A DNA stretch of 64,000 nt from Microbacterium halotolerans (GTDB lineage: Bacteria > Actinomycetota > Actinomycetes > Actinomycetales > Microbacteriaceae). The notes beneath the pieces are model-generated. The model was not told the origin of the DNA, made no database searches, and worked only from the letters and a program-made list of their open reading frames with translations. The stretch spans positions 368,760 through 432,759 of the forward strand of contig NZ_KZ984051.1 in the NCBI RefSeq assembly GCF_003569805.1, given 5' to 3'. The first letter of the stretch is position 1. The number at the start of each line of letters is the position of its first letter. Position numbers and translations under genes: made by a program. Below are positions 32,700 through 42,825 of this stretch, in pieces.

Positions 32700-35600
32700 A
32701 TGACGAACATCCTCCTCACCGACGCGCATGTGGATGCGCTGTTCACCGAGGAGGACGCGGACGACGGGCGCGCACTCGCATCGCGCGTGCCGGTGCGGGT
32801 GCTGCGCGCGGAGACGGGGCGCGAGTTCTCGGCGGCGCTTGTCGCTGTCGGCGCACTGAACGTCGAGGTAGAGATGCACGCCTCAGGCGGCGTCGAGCTG
32901 TGGTGCGGGCACTGCGGCGCCGGAGGGTGCGCGCACGGCGCCGCGGCGGTCGCGGTGCTCGCCGAGCACGACGAACCGTTCGGCGTCGGCGCCGTCGGCC
33001 GGCCGGAGCACCCGCGCCGTGCGCCGGAGGGCGAGCCGTGGGAGCGCACGCTGCGCGGTGTGCTCCCACCGCCGACCGACCCTGGCCGGGCGGACCCACC
33101 TGGCGAGCTGGCGCTGCTGTTCGACATCAGGGGCCATGAGCCCGACGCACCGAAGGGGCGAGGCATCGCGATCCGTCCGGCGATCCGCGGGTCCAGCGGT
33201 GCCTGGGTGCGCGGCGGCATCTCGTGGGCGCACATCGCCGAGTCCGACGATCCCGACCCGCGCTGGCGCGCACTGGCCGACATCGAGGGCATCCATTCCG
33301 GCCGGCACAACTTCGCCGCATCAGCCGATCGACTGCGCAGGGCCACCGCGCACGGCATGCTGCCTGCGTCTTCATGGAACTCCCCCACGTGGGTCAGGCT
33401 CGATGCCGCGCCGTCGCGCGGACTGTGGGATGCGCTGCAGGCGGCGTACGACGCCGGCGTCGAGTTCGTCTCGGCCTCCGGAGGGCAGGAGCCCGTCGCA
33501 GTGTCACAGGTCGCCTCCCGCGCCGTGATCGACCTGCGCATCGTCGGCGGTCGCCTCTGGGCCGATCCGACGATCATCGACCGGAGCGACCCGGATGAGC
33601 GCAGCCGTTTCCTTCCGATCGGCGCGCCCACCGTCGCGGTCGCTCGCAGCGCGGGCCGCGATGACGCCATCGCGGAGCTGCTCCCGCTCGAGCAGCCCAC
33701 GACGCCGGAGTTCGACCGCCTGTACGCGTCCGGCCATCTCACGATCCCCGCCGCGCGCATCCCGGACTTCGAGCGCGATTTCCTGCCGCAGCTGCGCGAG
33801 GTCGCTCCGCTCGTCTCGAGCGACGGCACCTTCGACGTTCCCGAGCCGCCGCTGCCCGAGCTCGTGCTCGCCGTCAGGCATGCGGATCCGATGGCCCGGC
33901 TGTTCTGGGAGTGGGAGTACGCACCGGACGAGCGGCGCAATCGTGCCGCCGAGCGCGACCTGATGGATCGCGTCGAGCAGGCGGCTGGCGCCTTCGCGCA
34001 CCTGCTCGCGCGCAGGCGGGCCGACCGTGTGTTCCCCGCGCGCGACCTCGACCGCGACGAGACCGTCGAGTTCCTCGCGCACGTGCTGCCGGCCATCCGG
34101 GGCGTCGAGGGCCTGCGCATCGAGGCGCATGACGAGGTTCCCGCCTACTCGTTCGCCACGGAGGAGCCGCAGATCTCGATCGGCGCCGACCCGTCGGGTG
34201 AGGACTGGTTCGAGCTGAACATCGTGGTCACGATCCAGGGCGAGCCGGTCTCCAGCAGCGCGCTGCTCACGGCGCTCTCGCGCGGGCAGACGTACTTCCG
34301 GCTGCTCAGCGGCACGGTGTTCCCGCTGACCGATGAGCGCTTCGCCCGACTGCGCGATGTGCTCACCGAGGCGAAGGCCCTCACCGACAGCCCACCGGAG
34401 CATCCGCAGCTGCCGCGCACCCAGCTCGACCTGTGGCAGGAACTGGCGGAGGTCGGCCTGCTCGACCGGCAGACCGCCGATTGGTTCGCCGCGATGCGCG
34501 AGCTGGGCGACGATCGGGTCGAGCGGCGCGACCCGCCGGCGAGCTTCCGAGCGACGCTGCGCGACTACCAGCTCGACGGGTTCAGCTGGCTCGACTTCCT
34601 GCGCAGGCACCGCCTCGGCGGTCTGCTCGCCGACGACATGGGTCTCGGCAAGACGGTGCAGGTGCTCGCCGCGCTCGAGAAGGCCCGCATCGACGAGCCG
34701 GGAGCACGCTTCCTCGTCGTGGCACCGACGAGCGTGGTCGGGCACTGGGTCGCCGAGGCCGAACGCTTCGTCCCCGAGCTGACCGCCGCCGCGATCGGGG
34801 AGACCAGCGGCAAGCGCGGCACACCTGTCACCGAGGCGATGGGCGACGCAGCGCTCGTCGTCACGAGCTATGCGATCCTGCGTCTCGACGCCGAGCAGTT
34901 CCACGATGCGGGGTTCCGCATCGTGGTGCTCGATGAGGCGCAGCAGGTGAAGAACTCATCGTCGAAGGGCTATGCGGCCGCCCGGATGCTCGGCGCGGCC
35001 ACGACGTTCGTGGTCACGGGCACGCCGCTGGAGAACAACCTCCTCGAGCTGTTCGCCCTCACCACGCTGGCAGCTCCCGGCCTGTTCGGCACGCGATCCC
35101 ACTTTCGCGAGCACTTCCAGCGATCGATCGAGCGCGATCACGACGACGACAGACTCCAGCGGCTGCGCGCCAGAGTGCGACCCTTCCTGCTGCGCCGCAC
35201 CAAGGAGGAGGTCGCACCCGAGCTGCCGCCGAAGACGGAGCAGGTGCTCGAGATCCCGCTGCACCCCACGCACCAGCGCGCCTACGAGCGTCGCTTCCGC
35301 CGCGAGCAGCAGAAGCTGCTCGGCCTGCTCGACGACGTGAACCAGAATCAGGTGCAGATCCTCGCATCGCTCACGCGGCTGCGCCGCGAGGCGCTGCACC
35401 CCGGTTTCGGCGGCGGCTCCGGCCCGTCCGCCAAGCTCGAGGCCCTCGGCGAGCTGCTCGAAGAGATCGTCGCCGACGGGCACAGGGCTCTGGTGTTCAG
35501 CCAGTTCACCGAGTTCCTCGGGCTGGCGGCCGAGGTCGCCGACGACCGCGGCATCCGCTACTCCTACCTCGACGGATCCACGACCCAGCGGAACAGACAG

Positions 35601-35930
35601 CGGATGGTCGACCGCTTCGAGAACGGCGACGACCCGGCGTTCTTCATCTCGCTGAAGGCGGGCGGCACCGGCCTGAACCTCACCGCGGCCGACTACTGCA
35701 TCCTGCTCGACCCGTGGTGGAACCCCGCCGCGGAGGAGCAGGCCATCGACCGCACCCATCGCATCGGCCAGTCCCGCCCCGTCATGGTCTACCGGCTCAT
35801 CGCCGCCGGCACCATCGAGCAGAAGGTGCTCGATCTGCAGTCCAAGAAGCGCCGCCTGTTCGACGATGTCCTCTCCGGCACGGGAGCGACCCCCTTCACC
35901 GCCGAGGACTACCGCGAGCTGCTCGGCTGA
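32700..35930 (+). CDS. SNF2/Swi2-family DEAD-box-like helicase with SWIM-like zinc motif
   Basis: The 1076-residue ATPase has an N-terminal zinc-binding SWIM-like motif (WCGHCGAGGCAHGAAA, about residues 63-78), a middle region typical of bacterial SNF2_N-associated domains, and a full helicase core. The core shows RDYQLDGFSWLDFL, Walker A LADDMGLGKTVQVL, DEAQ-type Walker B VVLDEAQQVKN, motif III VTGTPLENNL, motif V GGTGLNLTAADY and motif VI QAIDRTHRIGQSRPV. It probably remodels protein-DNA or RNA polymerase complexes; the role in the cell is unknown. It is a single gene with a leaderless start. Confidence 0.93.
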   Translation: MTNILLTDAHVDALFTEEDADDGRALASRVPVRVLRAETGREFSAALVAVGALNVEVEMHASGGVELWCGHCGAGGCAHGAAAVAVLAEHDEPFGVGAVGRPEHPRRAPEGEPWERTLRGVLPPPTDPGRADPPGELALLFDIRGHEPDAPKGRGIAIRPAIRGSSGAWVRGGISWAHIAESDDPDPRWRALADIEGIHSGRHNFAASADRLRRATAHGMLPASSWNSPTWVRLDAAPSRGLWDALQAAYDAGVEFVSASGGQEPVAVSQVASRAVIDLRIVGGRLWADPTIIDRSDPDERSRFLPIGAPTVAVARSAGRDDAIAELLPLEQPTTPEFDRLYASGHLTIPAARIPDFERDFLPQLREVAPLVSSDGTFDVPEPPLPELVLAVRHADPMARLFWEWEYAPDERRNRAAERDLMDRVEQAAGAFAHLLARRRADRVFPARDLDRDETVEFLAHVLPAIRGVEGLRIEAHDEVPAYSFATEEPQISIGADPSGEDWFELNIVVTIQGEPVSSSALLTALSRGQTYFRLLSGTVFPLTDERFARLRDVLTEAKALTDSPPEHPQLPRTQLDLWQELAEVGLLDRQTADWFAAMRELGDDRVERRDPPASFRATLRDYQLDGFSWLDFLRRHRLGGLLADDMGLGKTVQVLAALEKARIDEPGARFLVVAPTSVVGHWVAEAERFVPELTAAAIGETSGKRGTPVTEAMGDAALVVTSYAILRLDAEQFHDAGFRIVVLDEAQQVKNSSSKGYAAARMLGAATTFVVTGTPLENNLLELFALTTLAAPGLFGTRSHFREHFQRSIERDHDDDRLQRLRARVRPFLLRRTKEEVAPELPPKTEQVLEIPLHPTHQRAYERRFRREQQKLLGLLDDVNQNQVQILASLTRLRREALHPGFGGGSGPSAKLEALGELLEEIVADGHRALVFSQFTEFLGLAAEVADDRGIRYSYLDGSTTQRNRQRMVDRFENGDDPAFFISLKAGGTGLNLTAADYCILLDPWWNPAAEEQAIDRTHRIGQSRPVMVYRLIAAGTIEQKVLDLQSKKRRLFDDVLSGTGATPFTAEDYRELLG

Positions 35931-35936
35931 GTCCGA

Positions 35937-37229
35937 TCAGTCCAGCAGCAGGGCGGGCTCCTCGAGCACGGCGGCGATGTCGGCCAGGAAGCGGCTGATC
36001 TTGTCGCCGTCGACGATGCGGTGGTCGAAGGAGCCCGACACCGTCGTGACCCATGCCGGGCGCACCTCGCCGTCGACGACCCACGGCTTCTGACGGATCG
36101 CGCCCATCGCGACGATGCCCGCCTCGCCCTGGTTGATGATCGGGGTGCCCGCGTCCATGCCGAAGACGCCGATGTTGGTGATCGTGATGGTGCCGGCCTG
36201 CTGATCGGCCGGGGTCGTCTTGCCCTCCCGCGCCGTGAGCGTCAGATTCTGCAGCGCCACGGCGAGCTCACGCAGGCTGAGCTCGTGCGCGTTCTTGATG
36301 TTCGGCACGATGAGCCCCCGCGGCGTGGCCGCCGCGATGCCCAGATTCACGTAGCCGCGCACCTGGATCTCGGCACCCGATTCGGTATCGACCCACGCCG
36401 AGTTCACCTCGGGTGTGCGCTGCACCGCCCAGATCAGCGCCTTCGCGAACACCAGCAGCGGCGATACCCGCACATCGGCGAACTGCGGCTGCGCCTTCAG
36501 CCGCTTCACGAAGTCCATCGTGCGGCTCGCATCGACGTCCGTCCACACCGACACGTGCGGCGCCGTGTACGCCGACTTCACGACCCCTGATGCGGTCGCC
36601 TTGCGGACGCCCTTGACCGGGATCGCCTCATAGCGGTCGTCGGCAGGCTTCGCGGCGATCGGAATCGAGCGCTCGCGCTCCGCCGGCCACTCCGGCGTCT
36701 CGATGTTGCGGAACACCTTCGCCTGATCAGCGTGCCCCACGACGTCGTCGCGCGTGACCTCTCCGGAGGGACCGGACGGGTTCACGTCGTTCAGGTCGAC
36801 GCCGAGGTCGCGCGCGAGTTTGCGCACTGGGGGCTTCGCGACGACGCCGACTGCCGATGCGACCGGGCTCTCGCGCTTCGTCTTGCGCCTGCGGGTCTGC
36901 ACGTCGGCACCCGATCCGTACCCGACCAGCACCGAGCCCGAACCGGAGTCGTCCGCTGGGGCAGCGGCGTCCGGGGCCTTCTCCTCGGGCTCACCTGCGC
37001 CTGCGACATGCAGGATCGGGGTGCCCACCTCGACGGTGTCGCCCTCGCCCACCAGCAGCTCCGAGACCTCACCGGCGTACGGCGACGGCAGCTCGACGAG
37101 CGACTTGGCGGTCTCGATCTCGGCGACGACGTCGTTGACGGCGATGGTGTCGCCGGGCGCCACGTGCCACTGCACGATCTCGGCCTCGGTCAGCCCTTCA
37201 CCGACATCCGGAAGGTTGTACGTCTGCAT
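35937..37229 (-). CDS. Branched-chain 2-oxoacid dehydrogenase E2 (dihydrolipoamide acyltransferase)
   Basis: The 430-residue protein has an N-terminal lipoyl domain (lipoylated Lys in [17 protein letters not shown]), a linker, a peripheral subunit-binding domain ([19 protein letters not shown]) and the catalytic acyltransferase domain ending in [12 protein letters not shown] with the active-site His. It transfers the acyl group to CoA. It is third in the E1alpha-E1beta-E2 operon, 21 nt after E1beta. Together these degrade branched-chain 2-oxoacids and supply branched primers for fatty acid synthesis. Confidence 0.94.
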   Translation of the reverse strand: MQTYNLPDVGEGLTEAEIVQWHVAPGDTIAVNDVVAEIETAKSLVELPSPYAGEVSELLVGEGDTVEVGTPILHVAGAGEPEEKAPDAAAPADDSGSGSVLVGYGSGADVQTRRRKTKRESPVASAVGVVAKPPVRKLARDLGVDLNDVNPSGPSGEVTRDDVVGHADQAKVFRNIETPEWPAERERSIPIAAKPADDRYEAIPVKGVRKATASGVVKSAYTAPHVSVWTDVDASRTMDFVKRLKAQPQFADVRVSPLLVFAKALIWAVQRTPEVNSAWVDTESGAEIQVRGYVNLGIAAATPRGLIVPNIKNAHELSLRELAVALQNLTLTAREGKTTPADQQAGTITITNIGVFGMDAGTPIINQGEAGIVAMGAIRQKPWVVDGEVRPAWVTTVSGSFDHRIVDGDKISRFLADIAAVLEEPALLLD

Positions 37230-37250
37230 GCGCAGATCCTCTCGTCGTGG

Positions 37251-38240
37251 CTAGTACGCCATCGCGCGGTCGACGGCTTCGAGAATGCGGTCGGCGTCCG
37301 GCAGGTACGCACCCTCCAGCTTGGCGGGTGGGAACGGAGTATCGAAACCCGAAACGCGCAGAACCGGCGCCTCGAGCGAATAGAAGGCGCGCTCGGTCAC
37401 GGTCGCGGCGACTTCGCTGCCCAGGCTCGTGAAGCCAGGAGCCTCTTGGGCGTAGACCATCCGGCCCGTCGAGCGCACCGATGTCAGGATCGGGTCGTAG
37501 TCGACGGGCGACAGCGACCGCACGTCGACGACCTCGCAGCTGACGCCCTCGCCCTCGGCGAGCGCCGCAGCCTGCAACAGGGTCGCCACCATCGCGCCGT
37601 GGCCGACGAGAGTGACATCGGTGCCCTTGCGCACCACGCGGCTCGCGTGCAGCGACAGCGCGCGCTCGGCTGCGTCGACCTCGCCCTTCTGCCAGTAGCG
37701 CGACTTCGGCTCGAGGAAGATCACCGGGTCGGACGAGCGGATCGCATCCTGGATCATCCAGTACGCGTCGTTCGGTGTCGACGGGCTCACCACGCGCAGC
37801 CCCGGCGTATGCGTGAAGTACGCTTCAGGGCTCTCCTGATGGTGCTCGACCGCTCCGATGTGCCCGCCGTACGGGATCCGGATGACCACGGGCAGGCTGA
37901 GCCTGCTCTCGTAGCGGTTGGTGAGCTTGGCCAGCTGCGTCGTGATCTGGTCGAAGCCGGGGAACACGAAACCGTCGAACTGGATCTCGACGACGGGACG
38001 ATACCCGCCCATCGCAAGCCCGATCGCCGTGCCGACGATGCCGGACTCGGCCAGCGGTGTGTCGAGCACACGCTTCTCGCCGAACTCGGCGTGCAGGCCC
38101 TCGGTGACGCGGAAGACGCCGCCGAGCGGGCCGATGTCCTCACCCATCATCAGGACGCGCTCGTCGTCGGTCATCGCCTTCCGAAGACCGGCGTTCAGCG
38201 CCTTCACGAACGGCATGGTGCCCGTTTCGATCGCGCTCAC
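37251..38240 (-). CDS. Branched-chain 2-oxoacid dehydrogenase E1 beta subunit
   Basis: The 329-residue subunit has a transketolase-like pyrimidine domain: MMGEDIGPLGGVFRVTEGL, VLDTPLAESGIVGTAIGLAM, EIQFDGFVFPGFDQI and GGHIGAVEHHQESPEAYF. The C-terminal transketolase domain includes VVDVRSLSPVDYD. It forms the ThDP-dependent alpha2beta2 E1. The ATG overlaps the E1alpha stop by 4 nt. Confidence 0.95.
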   Translation of the reverse strand: MSAIETGTMPFVKALNAGLRKAMTDDERVLMMGEDIGPLGGVFRVTEGLHAEFGEKRVLDTPLAESGIVGTAIGLAMGGYRPVVEIQFDGFVFPGFDQITTQLAKLTNRYESRLSLPVVIRIPYGGHIGAVEHHQESPEAYFTHTPGLRVVSPSTPNDAYWMIQDAIRSSDPVIFLEPKSRYWQKGEVDAAERALSLHASRVVRKGTDVTLVGHGAMVATLLQAAALAEGEGVSCEVVDVRSLSPVDYDPILTSVRSTGRMVYAQEAPGFTSLGSEVAATVTERAFYSLEAPVLRVSGFDTPFPPAKLEGAYLPDADRILEAVDRAMAY

Positions 38241-39382
38241 GCCTCGCCTCCCTCGAACGACGCCTCGTAGTCGGCGAGCCAGCGGGCCTGTTCGTCCATC
38301 AGCGGATGCGGGTCCGAGTACACGTGCTGGAACATCGTCTCCTTCGCGGGGGGTTCGAGCTCGACTGTGCGGACTCGCACGTCGTCGGCATAGGCGGCGG
38401 CCTCGGCGTCGACCTCGTCGAAGAAGGCGTCAGCCGCACCGCGCGAGGCGAGGTAGGCGCGCATCCGGTCGATGGGGTCGCGGGCGATCCACGACTCCTC
38501 TTCGCTCCTGGTGCGGTACTTGGTCGGGTCGTCGCTCGTGGTGTGCGCGCCGAGCCGGTAGGTCACGGCCTCGATCGCGCGCGGCCCGCTCCCCGCCCGT
38601 GCCTCGTCGAGTGCCGTGCGGGTGACCGCGTAGCTGGCGAGCACATCGTTGCCGTCGATCCGCAGCGGCTCCATGCCGTAGCCGGCAGCGCGCTGCGCCA
38701 GCGGAACGCGCGACTGCACCTCGACCGGCACGGAGATCGCCCACTGGTTGTTCTGCAGGAAGAACACCTGCGGCGTGCGGTAGCTTGCGGCGAACACCAT
38801 CGCCTCGTGCACGTCGCCCTGACTCGATGCCCCGTCCCCGTAATAGACCATCACGGCCTGATCGGACTCGGGATCGCCCGTACCGACGGCGCCGTCGAGG
38901 GTCTTCGCCATCGCAAGCCCCGTGGCGTGCAGCGTCTGCGAGCCGAGCACGAGCGTGTAGTTGCGCACATTGCCGTTGGCGGGGTCCGTCGGATCCCAGC
39001 CGCCGTGGCTGACGCCGCGCATGAGCCGGATGATCCCGATCGGGTCGACGCCGCGGACGGTCGCGACGACGTGCTCGCGGTACGACGGGAAGAGTGTGTC
39101 CTGCGCCCTCGCCGCGCGCACGGAACCGACCTGCGCGGCCTCCTGACCCCGCGACGGCGGCCACAGGGCGAGCTGGCCCTGCCGCTGCAGCATGGTGGCC
39201 TGGGTATCGAAGGCGCGCACCACCACCATGTCGCGGTAGAACTGCTCGAGTTCGGCGTCGCCGAGTGCCTCGATCAGGGGAAGGTACCGCTCGGCCTGCT
39301 CCGTCGGCGCGACCCGGCCGCTCGCGTCGAGGACGCGAATGAGGCCGTCGTCTGGTCCGGTGTCGTCATGCGCTGAAGTCAC
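38237..39382 (-). CDS. Branched-chain 2-oxoacid dehydrogenase E1 alpha subunit
   Basis: The 381-residue ThDP enzyme subunit carries the ThDP motif in YYGDGASSQGDVHEAMVFAA through NNQWAISVPVE. It also has LFPSYREHVVATVRGVDP and YRLGAHTTSDDPTKYRTRSE with the phosphorylation-loop region. It decarboxylates 2-oxoacids from Val, Leu and Ile. It is first gene of the operon. Confidence 0.95.
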   Translation of the reverse strand: MTSAHDDTGPDDGLIRVLDASGRVAPTEQAERYLPLIEALGDAELEQFYRDMVVVRAFDTQATMLQRQGQLALWPPSRGQEAAQVGSVRAARAQDTLFPSYREHVVATVRGVDPIGIIRLMRGVSHGGWDPTDPANGNVRNYTLVLGSQTLHATGLAMAKTLDGAVGTGDPESDQAVMVYYGDGASSQGDVHEAMVFAASYRTPQVFFLQNNQWAISVPVEVQSRVPLAQRAAGYGMEPLRIDGNDVLASYAVTRTALDEARAGSGPRAIEAVTYRLGAHTTSDDPTKYRTRSEEESWIARDPIDRMRAYLASRGAADAFFDEVDAEAAAYADDVRVRTVELEPPAKETMFQHVYSDPHPLMDEQARWLADYEASFEGGEA

Positions 39383-39471
39383 TCCTCCACGCTATGTCCG
39401 CGGGACCGAAACGACGGTGTGACATCCTCGACAACGCATTTCCTGATCCATAGGCGCCGATCCACACACCT

Positions 39472-39487
39472 ATGCGCGACCGCGCAT
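39472..39487. promoter_or_regulatory. Palindrome upstream of the 2-oxoacid dehydrogenase operon
   Basis: ATGCGCG-AC-CGCGCAT lies about 90 nt upstream of the E1alpha gene, in the only gap in front of the operon. A candidate operator; no regulator gene is nearby. Confidence 0.35.
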
Positions 39488-39510
39488 GGTGACCGGGTGT
39501 CGCGAGGGCG

Positions 39511-40572
39511 TCAGTCGCGGAGCCGTCGGGCGACGTCGATCACCCGGTCGATCGACTCCGCCTCGCCGACCGAGATCCGGATGCCGTCGGGGAACGCGCG
39601 CACCATCAGCGCGGCCTCGTCGAAGGCCGCGGCGACGGCGGGGTCCGCCGTGTCAAGCCAGGCGAAGTTGCCCTGCGCATCCGGGACAGGCCACCCGGCA
39701 TCCCGCAGACCGGCGACGAGCCGCTCCCGGCGCGCGGCGATCTCGGCGACGCGCTCGAGCAGCTCGTCCTCGTGCTCGAGGCTCGCGAGCGCGGCGGTCT
39801 CCGCCTGCGCCGTCACCGACAGCGGGATGATCGTCGCCCGTGCCGCGTCGAGCACGCGCGCATGGCCGATCGCATAGCCGATGCGCAGGGCGGCGAGGCC
39901 GTACGCCTTCGAGAAGGTGCGCAGCACCACCACGTTCGGATTCCGCTCGAACACGCGCTCGGCGAGGCCGCCGACCGCCGCATCGTCGGTGACGAATTCG
40001 GCGTAGGCCTCGTCGAGCAGAATCAGCACATCCTTCGGCACCCTCTCGACGAAGCGCTCGAATTCGTCAGAGGTGATGATCGATCCGGTGGGATTGTTCG
40101 GCGTGCACAGCAGCACGACGCGAGTGCGATCGGTGACGGCCTCGGCCATCGCGTCGAGGTCGTGCCGACCGTCCGGCAGGTTCGGCACCTGCACGCCCTT
40201 CGCCCCGGCCACGAGGACGAGGCCGGGGTACGCCTCGAACGAGCGCCATGCGTGCACGACCTCGTCGCCTGCGCCCGCAGCGGCCTGGATGAATGCGGCC
40301 AGCAGCGAGACGCTGCCCGCGCCGGCGAGCACCTGCTCGCGCTCGACGCCGTGCCGTTCGGCGAGCGCCGCGCACAGTCGCCCCGCCGTCGCGTCCGGAT
40401 AGCGGTTGATCGCCGAGGCGCCGCGCAGCGCCTCGAGCACGCCGGGCAGCGGTTCGAACGCGTTCTCGTTGCTCGACAGCTTGAACCCGCTCGGGTCGGC
40501 CTGGCGCCCCTGCCGGTACGGCGGAAGCTGTTCGATCTCGGGGCGGAGGCGGGGAAGAACGGGCTCGGTCAC
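39511..40572 (-). CDS. Histidinol-phosphate/aromatic aminotransferase (HisC/Pat type)
   Basis: The 353-residue class I/II PLP aminotransferase contains [34 protein letters not shown], the DEAYAEF metal/PLP segment and the PLP lysine in [20 protein letters not shown]. No other his genes are nearby. The [10 protein letters not shown] pattern is close to actinobacterial aromatic aminotransferase Pat, so phenylpyruvate or histidinol-phosphate are both possible substrates. Because it sits just upstream of the oxoacid dehydrogenase operon, transamination of amino acids feeding that complex is a further possibility. Confidence 0.88.
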   Translation of the reverse strand: MTEPVLPRLRPEIEQLPPYRQGRQADPSGFKLSSNENAFEPLPGVLEALRGASAINRYPDATAGRLCAALAERHGVEREQVLAGAGSVSLLAAFIQAAAGAGDEVVHAWRSFEAYPGLVLVAGAKGVQVPNLPDGRHDLDAMAEAVTDRTRVVLLCTPNNPTGSIITSDEFERFVERVPKDVLILLDEAYAEFVTDDAAVGGLAERVFERNPNVVVLRTFSKAYGLAALRIGYAIGHARVLDAARATIIPLSVTAQAETAALASLEHEDELLERVAEIAARRERLVAGLRDAGWPVPDAQGNFAWLDTADPAVAAAFDEAALMVRAFPDGIRISVGEAESIDRVIDVARRLRD

Positions 40573-40649
40573 GCATTCAAGCCTACGACGCCAGCGTGTC
40601 TGGCAGTTCCCCGGATGCGCCTGCGCGATGACCGTGCGACATTGGTGTG

Positions 40650-41048
40650 ATGGGATTCATCATCCGTATCGTCGTCAATGCGTTCGCCCTGTGGGTGGTG
40701 AGCCTGATCGGGTTCCTGCGCGTCACTGTGACCCCGTTCGGTGACGGGGGCACCGTCGAGCTGCTGCTCACGCTGGCGGCTGTCGCCGCCATCTTCGCGA
40801 TCGTGAACACGGTGGTCGGCACCGTGATCAAGATCGTCGCGTTCCCGATCTACCTGCTCACGCTCGGGCTGATCACCTTCGTCGTGAACGGCTTCCTGCT
40901 CTGGCTGACGGCATGGATCACGAGCGGGTTCGGCTGGGGCCTGGCCGTGGAGGACTTCTGGCGAGGCGTCGCCGCCGCCATCCTGATCTCGATCATCAAC
41001 GCCGTCTTCGGCGTCATCCTGCGCCCGCAGCGCAAGAAGAAGCGCTGA
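40650..41048 (+). CDS. Phage-holin-4/YvlD-family small membrane protein
   Basis: The 132-residue protein has four transmembrane segments matching Pfam PF04020: [40 protein letters not shown] and the central [20 protein letters not shown]. The tail is basic (RPQRKKKR). Despite the family name these are chromosomal and probably not holins. They are linked to envelope stress or membrane organisation in some bacteria. It is a single gene, divergent from the aminotransferase. Confidence 0.85.
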   Translation: MGFIIRIVVNAFALWVVSLIGFLRVTVTPFGDGGTVELLLTLAAVAAIFAIVNTVVGTVIKIVAFPIYLLTLGLITFVVNGFLLWLTAWITSGFGWGLAVEDFWRGVAAAILISIINAVFGVILRPQRKKKR

Positions 41049-41076
41049 GCGGCGCGCCCGCGCCGAGCGGCGCTGG

Positions 41077-42426
41077 TCACTTCTTCACGGGTCGCTGAGC
41101 GCTGAACTCGACGAAGGTCGCATCCTCGGCGGTGCCGAGCCTCGCGAACAGCTCGTCGAGGGCGTCGAGTCGCGGGTCGCTGCTGGCGTCGATCTCTCCG
41201 GCGGTCTCGGCGTAGGCATCGAGGCGGTGGGCCGGCAGGACGAGGTCGTGGATGCCGCCGACAGGGTCGAAGTCCTTCTCGACCACGACGCCGTCCGCGG
41301 GGTTGCCGCCGTCGGCGAGCATCGGCACGACGTCGTCCGTGTGCCGCACCGACACCTGCAGCAGGTCGTCTGCCCCAGCGAGGTCGACGGGCGAACCGAA
41401 GCTGACCAGGCTCTTCACGTCGAAGCCGCCCTCGGCGGCGAGCCTCGCTCCGACCATGGCGCCCTGGCTGAAGCCGAGCTCGTGCACGGTCTCGCCCTCG
41501 CGCACCCCCGCGTCGGCGAGGGCCTGCTCGAGGGCGCTGTACGACGCGGAACGCCTGCCCAGGTACAGATCGAGATTCGAACCCCAGTCCCATGCGTCGG
41601 GCCCGCCGCCTTTGGTGCCGGCGAGGTAGACCACGTGCTCCCTGCCGCCCTCTGGCAGCTCATAGGTCTCCACTCGGATGCGCGCGTCGGTATCGCCATC
41701 CGGAATCCGCTTCGCCGCCTCCGCAAGCGTGACGGGCGCCTGCGTCGCCTCCGACTGCTGCATCGGCTTCACGTGCACGGGATCCCCCTTCCCGATCAAC
41801 CTGGCTCCCATCGGCACGACACCGACCCCCATCGCCGCGATGAGCCCCCTCGCGTCGCCCATGGCATCGCGCATGTCGGGCTCCGGCAGCCCCGTCCACA
41901 CCGGGGGCAGCAGCCCGTTCGCCGCGCTCCCCCACTCGTCGGCCGCCGCCTGCCCCGTGTGTGCGCGCCACGCGTTCCAGTGCCGGTTCGCCTGCGTGAG
42001 AGCCGCCGGATTGCCCTCGGCGAGTTCCTGCCACCTGGTGCGGATCCCGTCGAGAGCCGCGTCCCGTTCGGCAGTCGCCTGCGGTCCGAGCCTCACCCCG
42101 CCTGCGACCGGCGCGCCGGGCAGGGCGGTGCACGTGATCATGGTCCAGCGGAATCGCAGCTCGACGAACTCGTACGCGTCGGCCGCGTCGCGAAGATGAC
42201 GCGCAAGCAGGTCGAGACGCCCTGCCGCACCGATCGCGTCGCTGTGCACATCCATCGCCCTGCCATCGGCAGCATCCGGCACGGCGCCGATCACGATCGC
42301 CGCCTCCTGTGCCAGCGCCGCGATCTCCCTCATCCGTTCCGACGCCTCGGAGACACCGGATGCCGCCGAACGGAGCGAGTCGGGATCGACGGCGATGACG
42401 GAGCCGCTCGAGACCTCGATCGTCAC
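41077..42426 (-). CDS. Alpha/beta-hydrolase protein with WXG100-like helical N-domain
   Basis: The 449-residue product has an N-terminal helical region (DPDSLRSAASGVSEASERMR, then LARHLRDAADAYEFVELRF) like WXG100/ESX substrates. The C-terminal part is an alpha/beta hydrolase: VYLAGTKGGGPDAWDWGSNL, nucleophile elbow HELGFSQGAMVGARLAAEG, SFGSPVDLAGA and a likely catalytic His in HDLVLPAHRL. This resembles the DUF1023-type hydrolases of mycobacterial ESX loci. There is no signal peptide. The GTG start overlaps the stop of the small WXG-like gene (GTGA). A type VII secreted hydrolase is a plausible role (inference); no secretion genes are nearby. Confidence 0.75.
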   Translation of the reverse strand: MTIEVSSGSVIAVDPDSLRSAASGVSEASERMREIAALAQEAAIVIGAVPDAADGRAMDVHSDAIGAAGRLDLLARHLRDAADAYEFVELRFRWTMITCTALPGAPVAGGVRLGPQATAERDAALDGIRTRWQELAEGNPAALTQANRHWNAWRAHTGQAAADEWGSAANGLLPPVWTGLPEPDMRDAMGDARGLIAAMGVGVVPMGARLIGKGDPVHVKPMQQSEATQAPVTLAEAAKRIPDGDTDARIRVETYELPEGGREHVVYLAGTKGGGPDAWDWGSNLDLYLGRRSASYSALEQALADAGVREGETVHELGFSQGAMVGARLAAEGGFDVKSLVSFGSPVDLAGADDLLQVSVRHTDDVVPMLADGGNPADGVVVEKDFDPVGGIHDLVLPAHRLDAYAETAGEIDASSDPRLDALDELFARLGTAEDATFVEFSAQRPVKK

Positions 42427-42668
42427 GAGGAGCCCTCCTCCGTCTGCGCCATCAGGCTGTGCATCACCTGCGTCGCCAGCTCGCCGACGGCGGAGATCTC
42501 GCTGATTCGGTTCCACACCTGGGCGTGGAAGTGCCCGGCGGCCTCGGACTCCCACTGCACGCTGCTCGCCGTCGCGAGCAGTGCGAGGCTGATCGCGTCG
42601 CACTCGCTCCGCACCGCGGCGAGGCGCGTCGTCGCGTAGGTGAGCGGAGAGAAGGATGTCTGCAGCAT
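42423..42668 (-). CDS. WXG100-like small helical protein
   Basis: The 81-residue helical protein (ATTRLAAVRSECDAISLALL, VQWESEAAGHFHAQVWNRIS) has the length and the central W-x-S-x-A-A-x-x-F pattern of ESX/WXG100 proteins, though the turn lacks a canonical WxG. It probably dimerises with the helical N-domain of the hydrolase encoded directly downstream, with which it is translationally coupled. Confidence 0.6.
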   Translation of the reverse strand: MLQTSFSPLTYATTRLAAVRSECDAISLALLATASSVQWESEAAGHFHAQVWNRISEISAVGELATQVMHSLMAQTEEGSS

Positions 42669-42773
42669 GTCTTCAGCGTTCCGGCATCCGGCCCCGGCGA
42701 CCAGCCCCGACGGGCGGTTGGGGACGGATATGCACCGGCATCGGGGGCTGTGGGGGAAACGACGCTTGCGAAG

Positions 42774-42779
42774 TAGAAT
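42774..42779 (+). promoter_or_regulatory. -10 element for purB
   Basis: TAGAAT, a near-consensus -10 hexamer, lies 47 nt before the proposed CTG start of purB. Transcription would start near 42786, so every ATG, GTG or TTG upstream in frame would be outside the mRNA. Confidence 0.5.
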
Positions 42780-42825
42780 CGCTTCCGCGGCGCACGCCCG
42801 CTTCCGCACCGACCTGGAGGACATC

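Noticed and set aside
40650..41048. Prophage holin
   Set aside because: The family name is historical; there are no endolysin or other phage genes nearby and the gene sits among housekeeping genes.
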